From: Thermococcus sp. JdF3
GTDB lineage: Archaea > Methanobacteriota_B > Thermococci > Thermococcales > Thermococcaceae
Direction: 5' to 3'
Assembly: GCF_012027495.1 (NCBI RefSeq)
Contig: NZ_SNUK01000004.1
Location: forward strand, 1 to 64,000
DNA: 64,000 nucleotides
The notes beneath the pieces are model-generated. The model had not been told where the DNA came from and ran no database searches. It was given only the letters and a program-made list of their open reading frames with translations. Shown piece after piece: positions 35,104 through 44,067 of the stretch. Every line of letters starts with the position of its first letter. Positions within the stretch are counted from its first letter, which is position 1. The position numbers and the translations under genes were made by a program.

Positions 35104-36022
35104 CACTGCCAGTCATTTTCTTCATCCTCCACGCCAGAAGGGCGAAGGTGGCCACGCCGAGGAACGCTTCACCCATCACACCGTTGAGCTCAAGGATTAT
35201 GTCGTAGGGCACGAACCAGAAGGCCAGAAAGCCAAGGGCGAGGGCGTAGCGGCCCCTTTCGTCCAGATGGGCGGGTATGGAGTAGAAGTGGAGGGTTAGA
35301 AGCAGTCCCAAGAGGGCGGGTACAATCGGGGACACGGAAGAGTGGGGAAAGGCCGTGAAGGTGAAGAACAGCGTGAAGGACACCAGGAAGCCGTAGACGA
35401 AGGGATGCCCCCTCGGAAGGCCGCGCTTGAAGATGGCTTCCCTCCTCACCCTCCTCGCAAGGAACAGCAGAAGCGCCGTAAGGACGATGGTGAGGGAATA
35501 CTGGAGTGCCGGTGGACGGTAAGGGACGAGGAAGGTGAAGAAAACCACCCCGGACACCAGAAACGAGACGGACGCAATGATAAGCCCCCTCCTTCCCAGG
35601 AGTCTTTCCCCCGAGAACTCGGGGTAGAGGGCATCAACAACCATTATCGGCATGGCTATGCTCATCAGGGAGTGGAATATTGTCAGCCACACCGCCCAGA
35701 CGGTGTTAACTCCCCATACACGCCCGTAAACGCTGAAGACATCCAGGTCCGGCCAGTCGGGGTTGAACCACGACTTTATCACGAGACCCTCCTCCACGAT
35801 GCCGTAGATAAATCCGAGGAGCATGAGCCGGAGGTAGCCCCTTCCCCAGCGCACCCAGACCTCTCTGACGAGGAGAACCCCTGCACCGTAGTATGCCCAC
35901 AGGAACGGGAACGAGAGGGGTTCTGTGAGAACCTCGAGCGGTGGAGTCGAGCCGCTCAGCACCTCGGCGAAGAAAGGTGAGATGAGCGAGAGGATTAAAG
36001 CGACCTTGGTTTTGGGGTTCAT
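35090..36022 (-). CDS. Polytopic membrane protein of unknown function
   Basis: A 310-residue protein with about nine hydrophobic segments. The segment YGIVEEGLVIKSWFNP has the Glu-Glu pair seen in CPBP-type membrane proteases, but the further motifs are not clear. ATG 36022 is chosen because the TATA-like TGTTAAAACC (minus strand, about 36037-36046) would start transcription close to it. Its last codons contain the SurR site of hypA. Confidence 0.65.
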   Translation of the reverse strand: MNPKTKVALILSLISPFFAEVLSGSTPPLEVLTEPLSFPFLWAYYGAGVLLVREVWVRWGRGYLRLMLLGFIYGIVEEGLVIKSWFNPDWPDLDVFSVYGRVWGVNTVWAVWLTIFHSLMSIAMPIMVVDALYPEFSGERLLGRRGLIIASVSFLVSGVVFFTFLVPYRPPALQYSLTIVLTALLLFLARRVRREAIFKRGLPRGHPFVYGFLVSFTLFFTFTAFPHSSVSPIVPALLGLLLTLHFYSIPAHLDERGRYALALGFLAFWFVPYDIILELNGVMGEAFLGVATFALLAWRMKKMTGSEPKV

Positions 36023-36088
36023 GTTTGGCCCTCTTCCCGGTTTTAACATCCATCAGATAGAAGGGCTTTTAAATTGAACTACCCACGG

Positions 36089-36106
36089 TTTTAGGGTGAC
36101 CTAAAA
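36089..36106. promoter_or_regulatory. Inverted repeat at the TauE start codon
   Basis: TTTTAGG (36089-36095) and its complement CCTAAAA (36100-36106) are separated by GTGA. The last base is the first base of the start codon. The TATA element CTTTTAAATTG is about 20 bases upstream, so the repeat covers the transcription start. It shares TTAGG-N4-CCTAA with the palindrome at 21099-21112. Confidence 0.45.
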
Positions 36107-36843
36107 TGAACTATCCGGAGCTTGCGCTGATTGCCTTCGTTCTCAGCATCATCTTCTCGATAGGGGGAGTTGGCTCGGCGATAGCGATAGTCCCGGTGAT
36201 GGGCTGGCTGGGAGTTCCACTCATGACTGCAAAGCCGGCTGGCTTGTTCATAAACACCCTCTCGATGCTCTCCGCAACGGTCAAGAACATCAAGGCCGGA
36301 AAGCTCGATCACCGCTTTGGCCTTCCCATCCTGGTCTCGGCGACCCTAATGGCCCCACTCGGGGCTTACTCCGGGAAGTTCATCCCCCACCGGGGGGTTC
36401 TCGTTATCTTCGTGGCCTTCCTCCTTTACTCCGGAACCATGATGTTATTCTTCAGACCGAGGGCGAGGGGAGGCGGAAACCGCATAGCCGAGGGTTCCAT
36501 CATCGGCGGAATAGCGGGCTTTTTAGGTGGTCTTCTTGGAGTTGGTGGTGGGGGGATAATAAGTCCGGCCCTGATACTCCTGGGCTACGAGCCGAAGAAA
36601 GTGGCGGCGACGACGGCCCTGGTGGTTTTCTTCTCGTCGCTGAGCGGGTTCCTCACCTACTGGCGGATGGGGGCTCTGAACTGGGAACTGCTCCTCTGGG
36701 TGTCGATTCCGGCCATAGCGGGTGGCTGGCTCGGGACCCACCTGATGCACTTCAGGATGAGCTCGGAGCAGGTGAAAAAGGTGATAGGGGTCATAATGTA
36801 CGTCATAGCCCTTAAGACGCTCCTCGTTGCGCTGGGCCTTTGA
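36106..36843 (+). CDS. TauE/SafE family sulfite/anion exporter
   Basis: A 245-residue membrane protein with about eight segments in two halves. The glycine-rich turns GGVGSAIAIVPVMGW and GGLLGVGGGGIISP are the family's signature repeats. Members move sulfite, sulfoacetate or other organic sulfur anions. It has its own TATA box and an inverted repeat over the start. Its 3' end overlaps the convergent TDT gene by 32 bases. Confidence 0.87.
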   Translation: MNYPELALIAFVLSIIFSIGGVGSAIAIVPVMGWLGVPLMTAKPAGLFINTLSMLSATVKNIKAGKLDHRFGLPILVSATLMAPLGAYSGKFIPHRGVLVIFVAFLLYSGTMMLFFRPRARGGGNRIAEGSIIGGIAGFLGGLLGVGGGGIISPALILLGYEPKKVAATTALVVFFSSLSGFLTYWRMGALNWELLLWVSIPAIAGGWLGTHLMHFRMSSEQVKKVIGVIMYVIALKTLLVALGL

Positions 36844-37834
36844 GGAGAAAGTTCTTCAGCGTTAGGGCGCCTGTAACAAGCCACATCGCCAGAAGAAGCC
36901 AGTAGAGGGCAAAGCCGAAGTTGACGATAGCGTTTATCCCAAAGGTCGTTCCCACGTTGAAGGTGGCACTGACGTAGGCACCGAGGGGGAATATGAAGGC
37001 CCACCAGGCGAGGCTGTACGGTAAATTGAGCTTTCTGATGTAGTGGAGCGTTAAGATTACTGCCATCACGAACCACCAGACGCCAAAGCCCCAGAAGAGC
37101 AGGCCGAAGGCCAGGAAAGGCTCCTTGACGGTTATGAAGTCACTCGCCTTAACCAGGGCGTAGAGCGTGCTCGTTCCCGCGCCGATAGGACCCAGGTTTA
37201 TCCATATTGACGGGGCTATCCCGCAGGGCATCGGCTCGTGGCGGATGAAGCGGAGCATCACCAGCGCGAACAGGGCCAGGTATAGGAAGAAGCCGGAACC
37301 CCACGCGAAGAAGTTGATGAAGGCCATGATTTCCCTCGCCGTTCCGCTCGCCAGCGTCATCAGCTTGGCGCCGCTTATGGGAATGACTATCAGCCCCACC
37401 GGCGGAATGAACCACGCCGGTGTTATGGCCTTGGTGTCAATTCCCTCGCAGGTGAAGAATAGGTAGGGGATGAGGAAGGCGAAGAAGACCGTGAGTGGAA
37501 CACCGGCCAGCCAGAATGCCCACGCGATGGTGGTGTTTTCGAATATCATCAGGTAGTCCGCTGAAAGGATCAGCATGGCTATCGCGATGGTGCCGTAGAA
37601 GTTCCCGAGAACCGGGTGGTGAAGGTCCCTGAGGGCGTCTTCCCTGTATTTCAACCATCTCAGAATCCAGGGGGCCAGCAGGGCGAAGAACAAAACCGTA
37701 TTGAGGTAAATCAGGAACTCTGCGAAGCTTCCCAGGAGCGGCAGTTTCTCGGAGTAGGCATTGCTTACGAGGGCCAGGGCGCCGGTTCCCATAACGCTCG
37801 CGAACCAGCTCGGCGCGAAGTCTTTGATTCCCAT
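36812..37834 (-). CDS. TDT/SLAC1-family transporter
   Basis: A 340-residue protein with ten hydrophobic segments, beginning FAPSWFASVMGTGALAL, the opening of tellurite-resistance/dicarboxylate (TDT) transporters. The family includes the sulfite pump Ssu1, malate permease and the SLAC1 anion channel. Lying opposite a TauE/SafE gene makes an anion such as sulfite a reasonable guess. An inverted repeat covers its promoter. Confidence 0.85.
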   Translation of the reverse strand: MGIKDFAPSWFASVMGTGALALVSNAYSEKLPLLGSFAEFLIYLNTVLFFALLAPWILRWLKYREDALRDLHHPVLGNFYGTIAIAMLILSADYLMIFENTTIAWAFWLAGVPLTVFFAFLIPYLFFTCEGIDTKAITPAWFIPPVGLIVIPISGAKLMTLASGTAREIMAFINFFAWGSGFFLYLALFALVMLRFIRHEPMPCGIAPSIWINLGPIGAGTSTLYALVKASDFITVKEPFLAFGLLFWGFGVWWFVMAVILTLHYIRKLNLPYSLAWWAFIFPLGAYVSATFNVGTTFGINAIVNFGFALYWLLLAMWLVTGALTLKNFLLKGPAQRGAS

Positions 37835-37846
37835 GAGACCACCAAA

Positions 37847-37870
37847 TTAAATGAAAAAAATTTCATTTAA
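37847..37870. promoter_or_regulatory. Inverted repeat in the TDT transporter promoter
   Basis: TTAAATGAAA (37847-37856) and its exact complement (37861-37870) flank AAAA. The repeat starts 12 bases upstream of the start codon, and its distal arm forms part of the TATA box (TTTTTAAATG on the minus strand). Binding there would exclude TBP, so it is a good repressor candidate. Confidence 0.5.
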
Positions 37871-37878
37871 AAACCTTT

Positions 37879-38250
37879 TCACTGGTGCTTCGTCGCCTCT
37901 ATCCTCTCCCTCCAGTGGGGATCGACCTCAAGAACCTGGTGTATGAAGGCCTCAACGACGTCTTTAACCCTTCCATGGGCGCCGGTGACGACGGCTATCC
38001 CGAGGCTCTCGAAGTACGCCATGGCCTTCCTGCCCATCCCGTAGGCGAGAACCACATCACCGTCGTGCTCCTTGATGAAATTCGGAAGGTCGCCCGGCCC
38101 GTGCTCTTCGAAGGGAACCTCGACGACTTCGGCGCCCTTGATGGTGCCATCGTCAACCTCAACGAACGCGAAATATTTCGCCCGGCCGAAGTGTTCGCAG
38201 ACCTCGCTTTCCAGCCCTCTCTCATCCTTCAGGGGAACCGCGATTCTCAT
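37879..38250 (-). CDS. NifX/NifB-family FeMo-cofactor-type protein
   Basis: A 123-residue protein of the dinitrogenase iron-molybdenum cofactor family. It starts MRIAVPLKDERGLESEVCEHFGRAKYF, the usual opening, including the conserved HFGRA loop. No nif genes are near; such orphan members may carry metal-sulfur clusters. The promoter has a perfect palindrome. Confidence 0.85.
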   Translation of the reverse strand: MRIAVPLKDERGLESEVCEHFGRAKYFAFVEVDDGTIKGAEVVEVPFEEHGPGDLPNFIKEHDGDVVLAYGMGRKAMAYFESLGIAVVTGAHGRVKDVVEAFIHQVLEVDPHWRERIEATKHQ

Positions 38251-38291
38251 GGGATCACCACTATTATGAAAAACCCTTCACATATAAAGAT

Positions 38292-38305
38292 TGTGCATAT
38301 GCACA
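38292..38305. promoter_or_regulatory. Perfect 14-bp palindrome before the NifX-like gene
   Basis: TGTGCATATGCACA is a perfect palindrome directly upstream of the minus-strand TATA element TTTATATG (38281-38288). The position suits an activator or a TATA-blocking regulator. Confidence 0.45.
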
Positions 38306-38332
38306 CTGATCTGGGAGAAGATAAAAGGGGAA

Positions 38333-39292
38333 TCAGAGCTCCGCCTCGCCGAGGAACTCCAGAAGGTCGAGCAGGCGCTGGTCCTTGACCTTTTCCAGGG
38401 CTTTGCTCGCCTCTTCTCCCTCTATTTTGCCGTCCTTGTAGAGGGCTATGGCCTTCACGGCCTCGAAGAAGTCCGCCAGCTCCGGGAGCGCCCTGGCGAA
38501 CATGTCCATGTGAAGGTAAACCGTCTCGAAATCGTCTTCGAGCATCAGCTGCCAGAGGATATCCATCAGTGAGCCGAAGGCCACGTCCTCATAGTCCGAG
38601 CCCCTGGCGTTGACGAGGGCGTAGAGACACTCCTGCAAAGCGGCCTCGTAGTTCTCGTCCTCCTCGAATATTTCCTCGAAGCTCAGGTGTATCTCCACGA
38701 GAAGGTCTTTTTTGTCCTCCGCCAGCGGGAGCAGTCCTGCAAGCATGGCCTTTGCCTCGTAGGTCTCACCCGCCTCGAATACCACGTAGGCCCTGTGTAT
38801 GTCTATTCTGAGAATCTCCTCCTCTTTTCCGAGTTCTTTGTAGATGTCCTTTGCTTTTTCCATTAGCTCGATTGCCTTTTCGTACTCCTGAAGCTCCTCG
38901 TGGATGAGGGCCATGCTGTAATACACCTTTGCCACGTTCTCTTTGTTGCCCCTTGCGGTTTCCTCTTCCAGGAGGGAGCGGTGGAGGTCGAAGCTCTTCT
39001 CAAGCTCCCCGATGAGGTAGTACAGATCCGCCAGCTCGAACTTAATCTCAAAGGTGTCTTCCTCTTCGACCAGCTTCTCAAACTCGCTCAGCTTGTCAAT
39101 CCCCAGAAGCTCGCTGAAGTAGTAAACGGTGAGCTTGTAAAGTTCAAAGTCTCTACACTCCAGGGCGAGCTTTTCGGCCTTCTCGAGAACCTCTTTAAGC
39201 TCCTCGTCGCCCAGCTCGTCAACCCTGTGGTACAGAAGGTCTGCGACCTTTTTGCAGTCCTTTTCCTCGATTGCCTTCAGAATCTCCTCCAT
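38333..39292 (-). CDS. TPR-repeat protein
   Basis: A 319-residue acidic, helical protein with several tetratricopeptide-like repeats, for example VAKVYYSMALIHEELQEYEK. It probably acts as a protein-protein adaptor in the cytoplasm. No catalytic domain is attached, and the partner cannot be told. It stands alone and diverges from rnz. Confidence 0.8.
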   Translation of the reverse strand: MEEILKAIEEKDCKKVADLLYHRVDELGDEELKEVLEKAEKLALECRDFELYKLTVYYFSELLGIDKLSEFEKLVEEEDTFEIKFELADLYYLIGELEKSFDLHRSLLEEETARGNKENVAKVYYSMALIHEELQEYEKAIELMEKAKDIYKELGKEEEILRIDIHRAYVVFEAGETYEAKAMLAGLLPLAEDKKDLLVEIHLSFEEIFEEDENYEAALQECLYALVNARGSDYEDVAFGSLMDILWQLMLEDDFETVYLHMDMFARALPELADFFEAVKAIALYKDGKIEGEEASKALEKVKDQRLLDLLEFLGEAEL

Positions 39293-39374
39293 CTCAGAAC
39301 ACCTCAGAATAATTAGCCGTCCGGAAGTATTTAACGTTTGGCATGCTTAGGTTTTTAATCTCAGCGTGGAAACT

Positions 39375-40325
39375 ATGAACATGCTTGAAGTGATTTTCCT
39401 CGGCACGGGCGGCATAATGCCCACCAGGGAGAGAAACGTTCCGGCCATAGCGCTCCGCTACAGGGGCGAGGTTATACTCTTCGACGTCGGAGAGGGCACG
39501 ATGAGGCAGATGAACACCGCTAAACTCAGCCCGATGAAGGTGGAGAAGATCTTCATCACCCACTTCCACGGCGACCACTACCTTGGCCTGGCCGCCTTGA
39601 TACAGACGATGAACCTCTGGGACAGGGAAAAACCCCTCCACATTTACGGCCCCAAGTACACCTTTGAGTTCGTCCAGCACTTTCTCCAGAGCGGCTTCTT
39701 CAGGCCGGGTTTCGATATACACGTCCACGAGCTTGGCGAGACGAGGCTGAAGTTCGGGGACTACGAAATCTGGAGCTTCAAGGTCGAGCACGGGATTCCG
39801 GCTCTGGGCTACGTCTTTAAGGAGAAGGACAGGCGGGGGAGGTTTCTGCCCGAGAAGCTCGCCCAATACGGCCTGAGCGAGGGGCCGGTACTCGGGAAGC
39901 TCGAGCGGGAGGGTCAAATCGAGTGGAACGGCCGGATAATCCGCCTCGAGGACGTCACCGGGCCAAGGAGAAAGGGCCTCAAGGTCGTCTACACCGGCGA
40001 CACCGAGCCCGCGGAAAGGGTCAGGCTCTTCGCGGAGAGGGCAGACCTGCTCATCCACGAGGCAACCTATCTGAATCCCGCCCACAGGGGCGATAGCTAT
40101 CACTCGACGGTTGAGGAGGCCTGCGAGACGGCCAGGAGGGCCAAGGTTAAGCTCCTTGCCCTCTTCCACAGGGCCTTCCGATACACCTACGACGAATACC
40201 TGAGCGAGGCCTCGCGAATATGCCGCGAGTTCGGGGTTGACTTCGTGGTTCCGCGGGACTTCGACCTTTTGATGTTTAAATCGGGCAAATTCAGCGTGAG
40301 AAACCTTCTGGAGGAGAGAGGATGA
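39375..40325 (+). CDS. rnz: Ribonuclease Z
   Basis: This metallo-beta-lactamase endonuclease trims the 3' ends of tRNA precursors. The metal motif THFHGDH holds His63, His65, Asp67 and His68 (counted from ATG 39375). Further motifs are LGTGG at the start, YTGDTEP, and a late conserved His in LLALFHRAFRYT. The start could instead be ATG 39381. It overlaps the TraB gene by ATGA. Confidence 0.94.
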   Translation: MNMLEVIFLGTGGIMPTRERNVPAIALRYRGEVILFDVGEGTMRQMNTAKLSPMKVEKIFITHFHGDHYLGLAALIQTMNLWDREKPLHIYGPKYTFEFVQHFLQSGFFRPGFDIHVHELGETRLKFGDYEIWSFKVEHGIPALGYVFKEKDRRGRFLPEKLAQYGLSEGPVLGKLEREGQIEWNGRIIRLEDVTGPRRKGLKVVYTGDTEPAERVRLFAERADLLIHEATYLNPAHRGDSYHSTVEEACETARRAKVKLLALFHRAFRYTYDEYLSEASRICREFGVDFVVPRDFDLLMFKSGKFSVRNLLEERG

Positions 40326-41023
40326 GCTATCTTCGCTACGTCAAGCTCATAGGCACGATGCACGTTTCGCCGAAGAGCAGGGAAGAGGTGATCAGAACGA
40401 TACTCGGTGAGAGGCCCCATGCCGTTGCGATAGAACTCGACAGGGCGCGCTTCCTGGCCATGAATGAGAACAGACGCATGACCCTCGAGGAAGCCCTCCG
40501 CTTCGGCAGGAAGGGGCTGATAAATTACGCACTCGCGAAGGTCGAGGAGAGGCTCGGGGAGGAGTTCGGGATGGCACCCGGGGAGGAAATGAAAGCCGCT
40601 ATAAACGCCGCCCAGAGGTTGGGTGTTCCGCTCTACCTCATAGACGAGGACATAAACGTCATACTCTCCAAGATAGCCGCCGCCCCGGGGAGGGAGAAGC
40701 TTCTCATGGCCCTGGAAGCCCTGGGAATATTCCTGCCCGTTAGGCTCGGCGAGCCCTCCGACCCAATGGCGGAGTACAGGGTCATGATGGTGCAGTTCAA
40801 GCGCCGCTATCCCTACCTCTACCGCGTTCTGGTCGAGGAGAGGAACGAGGTCATGGCGAGGAACCTGATCTCGATAGTGGAGAACCTAAAGCTACGGGGG
40901 GTCAAGAGGCCGAGGGTCATAGCGGTCGTTGGCCTCGGCCACAAGCCGGGGATAGAGCACCTCCTCGACAGGGCCAGGGAGCAAAGGTTTCTCTCGCCAT
41001 ACTGGGCCGCAGGGGCGATGTGA
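40322..41023 (+). CDS. TraB/PrgY-family protein
   Basis: A 233-residue protein of the TraB/TIKI family, a proposed metalloprotease fold. Conserved motifs are the opening LIGTMHVSPKS (GxxH), VAIELDRARF, VEERNEVMARN and VVGLGHKPG near the end. Bacterial members degrade or bind peptide pheromones; the archaeal role is not known. The start overlaps the rnz stop by four bases, so expression is coupled. Confidence 0.88.
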   Translation: MSYLRYVKLIGTMHVSPKSREEVIRTILGERPHAVAIELDRARFLAMNENRRMTLEEALRFGRKGLINYALAKVEERLGEEFGMAPGEEMKAAINAAQRLGVPLYLIDEDINVILSKIAAAPGREKLLMALEALGIFLPVRLGEPSDPMAEYRVMMVQFKRRYPYLYRVLVEERNEVMARNLISIVENLKLRGVKRPRVIAVVGLGHKPGIEHLLDRAREQRFLSPYWAAGAM

Positions 41024-41038
41024 TAACCCTCAGAGGAG

Positions 41039-41053
41039 AGTCCCCCGGGGACT
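41039..41053. terminator. Possible terminator hairpin after the TraB gene
   Basis: AGTCCCC and GGGGACT form an inverted repeat around one base, 16 bases after the stop codon. T-rich runs follow from 41060 to 41085, where archaeal termination usually occurs. The next TATA box overlaps the end of that run. Confidence 0.3.
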
Positions 41054-41119
41054 TCGATTGGTTCGTTTCTTTCGTTACTTTTATATTTAGAACCGCCCCA
41101 GCATTCTTGGGGATTCGCC

Positions 41120-41299
41120 ATGAAGGACAGACTCGAAAAGATGCTCAACGTCAAGATTCTTGAAATCGAGGAGCTTGAGGACAGGATAGTCGTTTACGTT
41201 CCGGAGGATCAGGTGAGGATAGCGGTGGGGAGCGGCGGTGCCGCCGTTAAAGCCGCCGAGCTTGTAATCGGCAAGAAGATTGAAGTAAAGGGCAAGTGA
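41120..41299 (+). CDS. Stand-alone mini KH-domain protein
   Basis: A 59-residue protein starting MKDRLEKMLNVKILEIEEL. The second half reads VVYVPEDQVRIAVGSGGAAV, then AELVIGKKIEVKG, the strand-loop-helix of a NusA-type KH domain with GSGG as the GxxG loop. It should bind RNA. A strong TATA element (CTTTTATATTTAG, about 41079-41091) precedes it, so it appears to be a real gene despite its size. The M50 protease gene follows 21 bases later. Confidence 0.7.
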   Translation: MKDRLEKMLNVKILEIEELEDRIVVYVPEDQVRIAVGSGGAAVKAAELVIGKKIEVKGK

Positions 41300-41320
41300 G
41301 CCTCCCCGTGGGGCGTTTCG

Positions 41321-41929
41321 ATGGGCTATGAACCGTGGAAGGACGTTCACAGGGGCAGCATGGGAAGGAGGGAGATCGAGGATTTGCTGATTTCTTTTCT
41401 AGTCCTCGCTCTGCTGTTTTCCAACTTTGACCCCTACGCGATTCCCTACTCCCTCATCGCCGTTCTAACAGCCTTCATCTTCCACGAGCTCGCCCACAGG
41501 CAGGTGGCGCGGCACTACGGCTACAGGGCGTATTACAAACGCTGGGACACTGGCATACTCATGGCGCTCCTCGTGGGCATAGCGACGCGCCTTCTCACCG
41601 GAACGACCTGGATATTCGCCGCCCTCGGTGCCGTTCAGGTTCACGCTCCCTACGCGGTGGATTCCAGGGAGGCCTTTGGAAAGATATCCCTCGCGGGCCC
41701 GCTTACCAACATAGCCGTCGGCGCTGCCGCACTGGTGGCCCTGAGAGCAGCGGTTCCGTTCACTCCCCTCTGGTGGGTCATCAAGACGACGGCAACGGTC
41801 AATCTGTGGCTGGCGTTCTTCAACCTGCTCCCGTTCCCGCCGCTGGATGGCTCCAAGGTCGTCCGCTGGAACGCCGGCTACTGGGCGGTCTCCATCGGCG
41901 TCGCCTACCTCCTCTTCAGACTGCTGTAA
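41321..41929 (+). CDS. M50 family (site-2-type) membrane metalloprotease
   Basis: A 202-residue protein with about six membrane segments. The zinc motif HELAH supplies His55, Glu56 and His59, and LPFPPLDGSK supplies the third ligand, Asp176. Such proteases cut substrates within the membrane in signalling or protein quality control. It probably shares the promoter of the KH gene. Its stop codon lies within the glycolytic motif upstream of pgi. Confidence 0.88.
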   Translation: MGYEPWKDVHRGSMGRREIEDLLISFLVLALLFSNFDPYAIPYSLIAVLTAFIFHELAHRQVARHYGYRAYYKRWDTGILMALLVGIATRLLTGTTWIFAALGAVQVHAPYAVDSREAFGKISLAGPLTNIAVGAAALVALRAAVPFTPLWWVIKTTATVNLWLAFFNLLPFPPLDGSKVVRWNAGYWAVSIGVAYLLFRLL

Positions 41930-41943
41930 CACTTTCGGTGATA
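41927..41943 (+). promoter_or_regulatory. Thermococcales glycolytic motif upstream of pgi
   Basis: TAACAC-TTTCG-GTGATA matches the consensus TATCAC-N5-GTGATA at 11 of 12 bases. It lies upstream of the pgi TATA element (GGTTAAATA, 41955-41963), the place from which Tgr/TrmBL1 activates in T. kodakarensis. A separate half-site TATCAC occurs at 41980-41985, near the transcription start. Confidence 0.6.
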
Positions 41944-41995
41944 CAGAAGGGAAAGGTTAAATAGCCCCACCTTCACTTCTATCACGGTGGTTCCA

Positions 41996-42565
41996 ATGGA
42001 GTACAAGAATCCGCTGGGTGTTGATATTGACCTCGAAACCGGCGTCATTCCCGGGGCCAAAAAGCTCGTCAGAAGGCTCAGCGACCTGAAGGGATACTTC
42101 GTCGATGAAAAAGCTTACGCAGAGCTTCTCAAGGAGAACCCGGTTGTCTACGAGGTTTACGCGATTGAGCAGGAGGAGAAGGACGGCGACCTCAACTTCG
42201 CAACCACCGTCCTCTACCCGGGTAAGGTCGGAAGGGAGTTCTTCTTCACCAAGGGCCACTATCACTCCAAGGCAGACAGGGCGGAGATATACTACGGCAT
42301 CAAGGGAAGAGGCGGAATGCTCCTCCAGACGCCCGAAGGAAAGGCCGAATGGATAGAGATGGGGCCCGGAACGGTTGTCTACGTTCCCCCCTACTGGGCG
42401 CACAGGACCGTTAACACGGGCGACGAGCCGTTCATCTTCCTGGCGATATATCCCGCCGACGCAGGCCACGACTACGGCAGCATAGCCGAGAAGGGCTTCT
42501 CCAAACTCGTGGTCGAGGAGAACGGTGAGGTCAGGGTCGTTGACAGCCCGAAGTGGAAGGAGTGA
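41996..42565 (+). CDS. pgi: Cupin-type phosphoglucose isomerase
   Basis: This enzyme interconverts glucose 6-phosphate and fructose 6-phosphate in the modified glycolysis of Thermococcales. The 189 residues equal the Pyrococcus enzyme. The cupin metal ligands appear in KGHYHSKADRAEIYYG, with a later His in WAHRTVN. ATG 41996 follows GGTGG; the upstream GTG 41987 lies inside that site. glkA, the preceding enzyme of the pathway, follows. Confidence 0.96.
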   Translation: MEYKNPLGVDIDLETGVIPGAKKLVRRLSDLKGYFVDEKAYAELLKENPVVYEVYAIEQEEKDGDLNFATTVLYPGKVGREFFFTKGHYHSKADRAEIYYGIKGRGGMLLQTPEGKAEWIEMGPGTVVYVPPYWAHRTVNTGDEPFIFLAIYPADAGHDYGSIAEKGFSKLVVEENGEVRVVDSPKWKE

Positions 42566-42573
42566 ACCTTTGA

Positions 42574-43998
<1,425 letters not shown>

Positions 43999-44067
43999 AT
44001 TTCATTTCTACGCCAAAGTTAAAAACAGATGGGCCCAAGTATTGTCCAGAAATCAGGGGTGGTTACC

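Noticed and set aside
44018-44026. SurR core GTTAAAAAC before manC
   Set aside because: Only GTTn3AAC is present, without a third GTT at the right distance on either strand. It coincides with the AT-rich promoter element.
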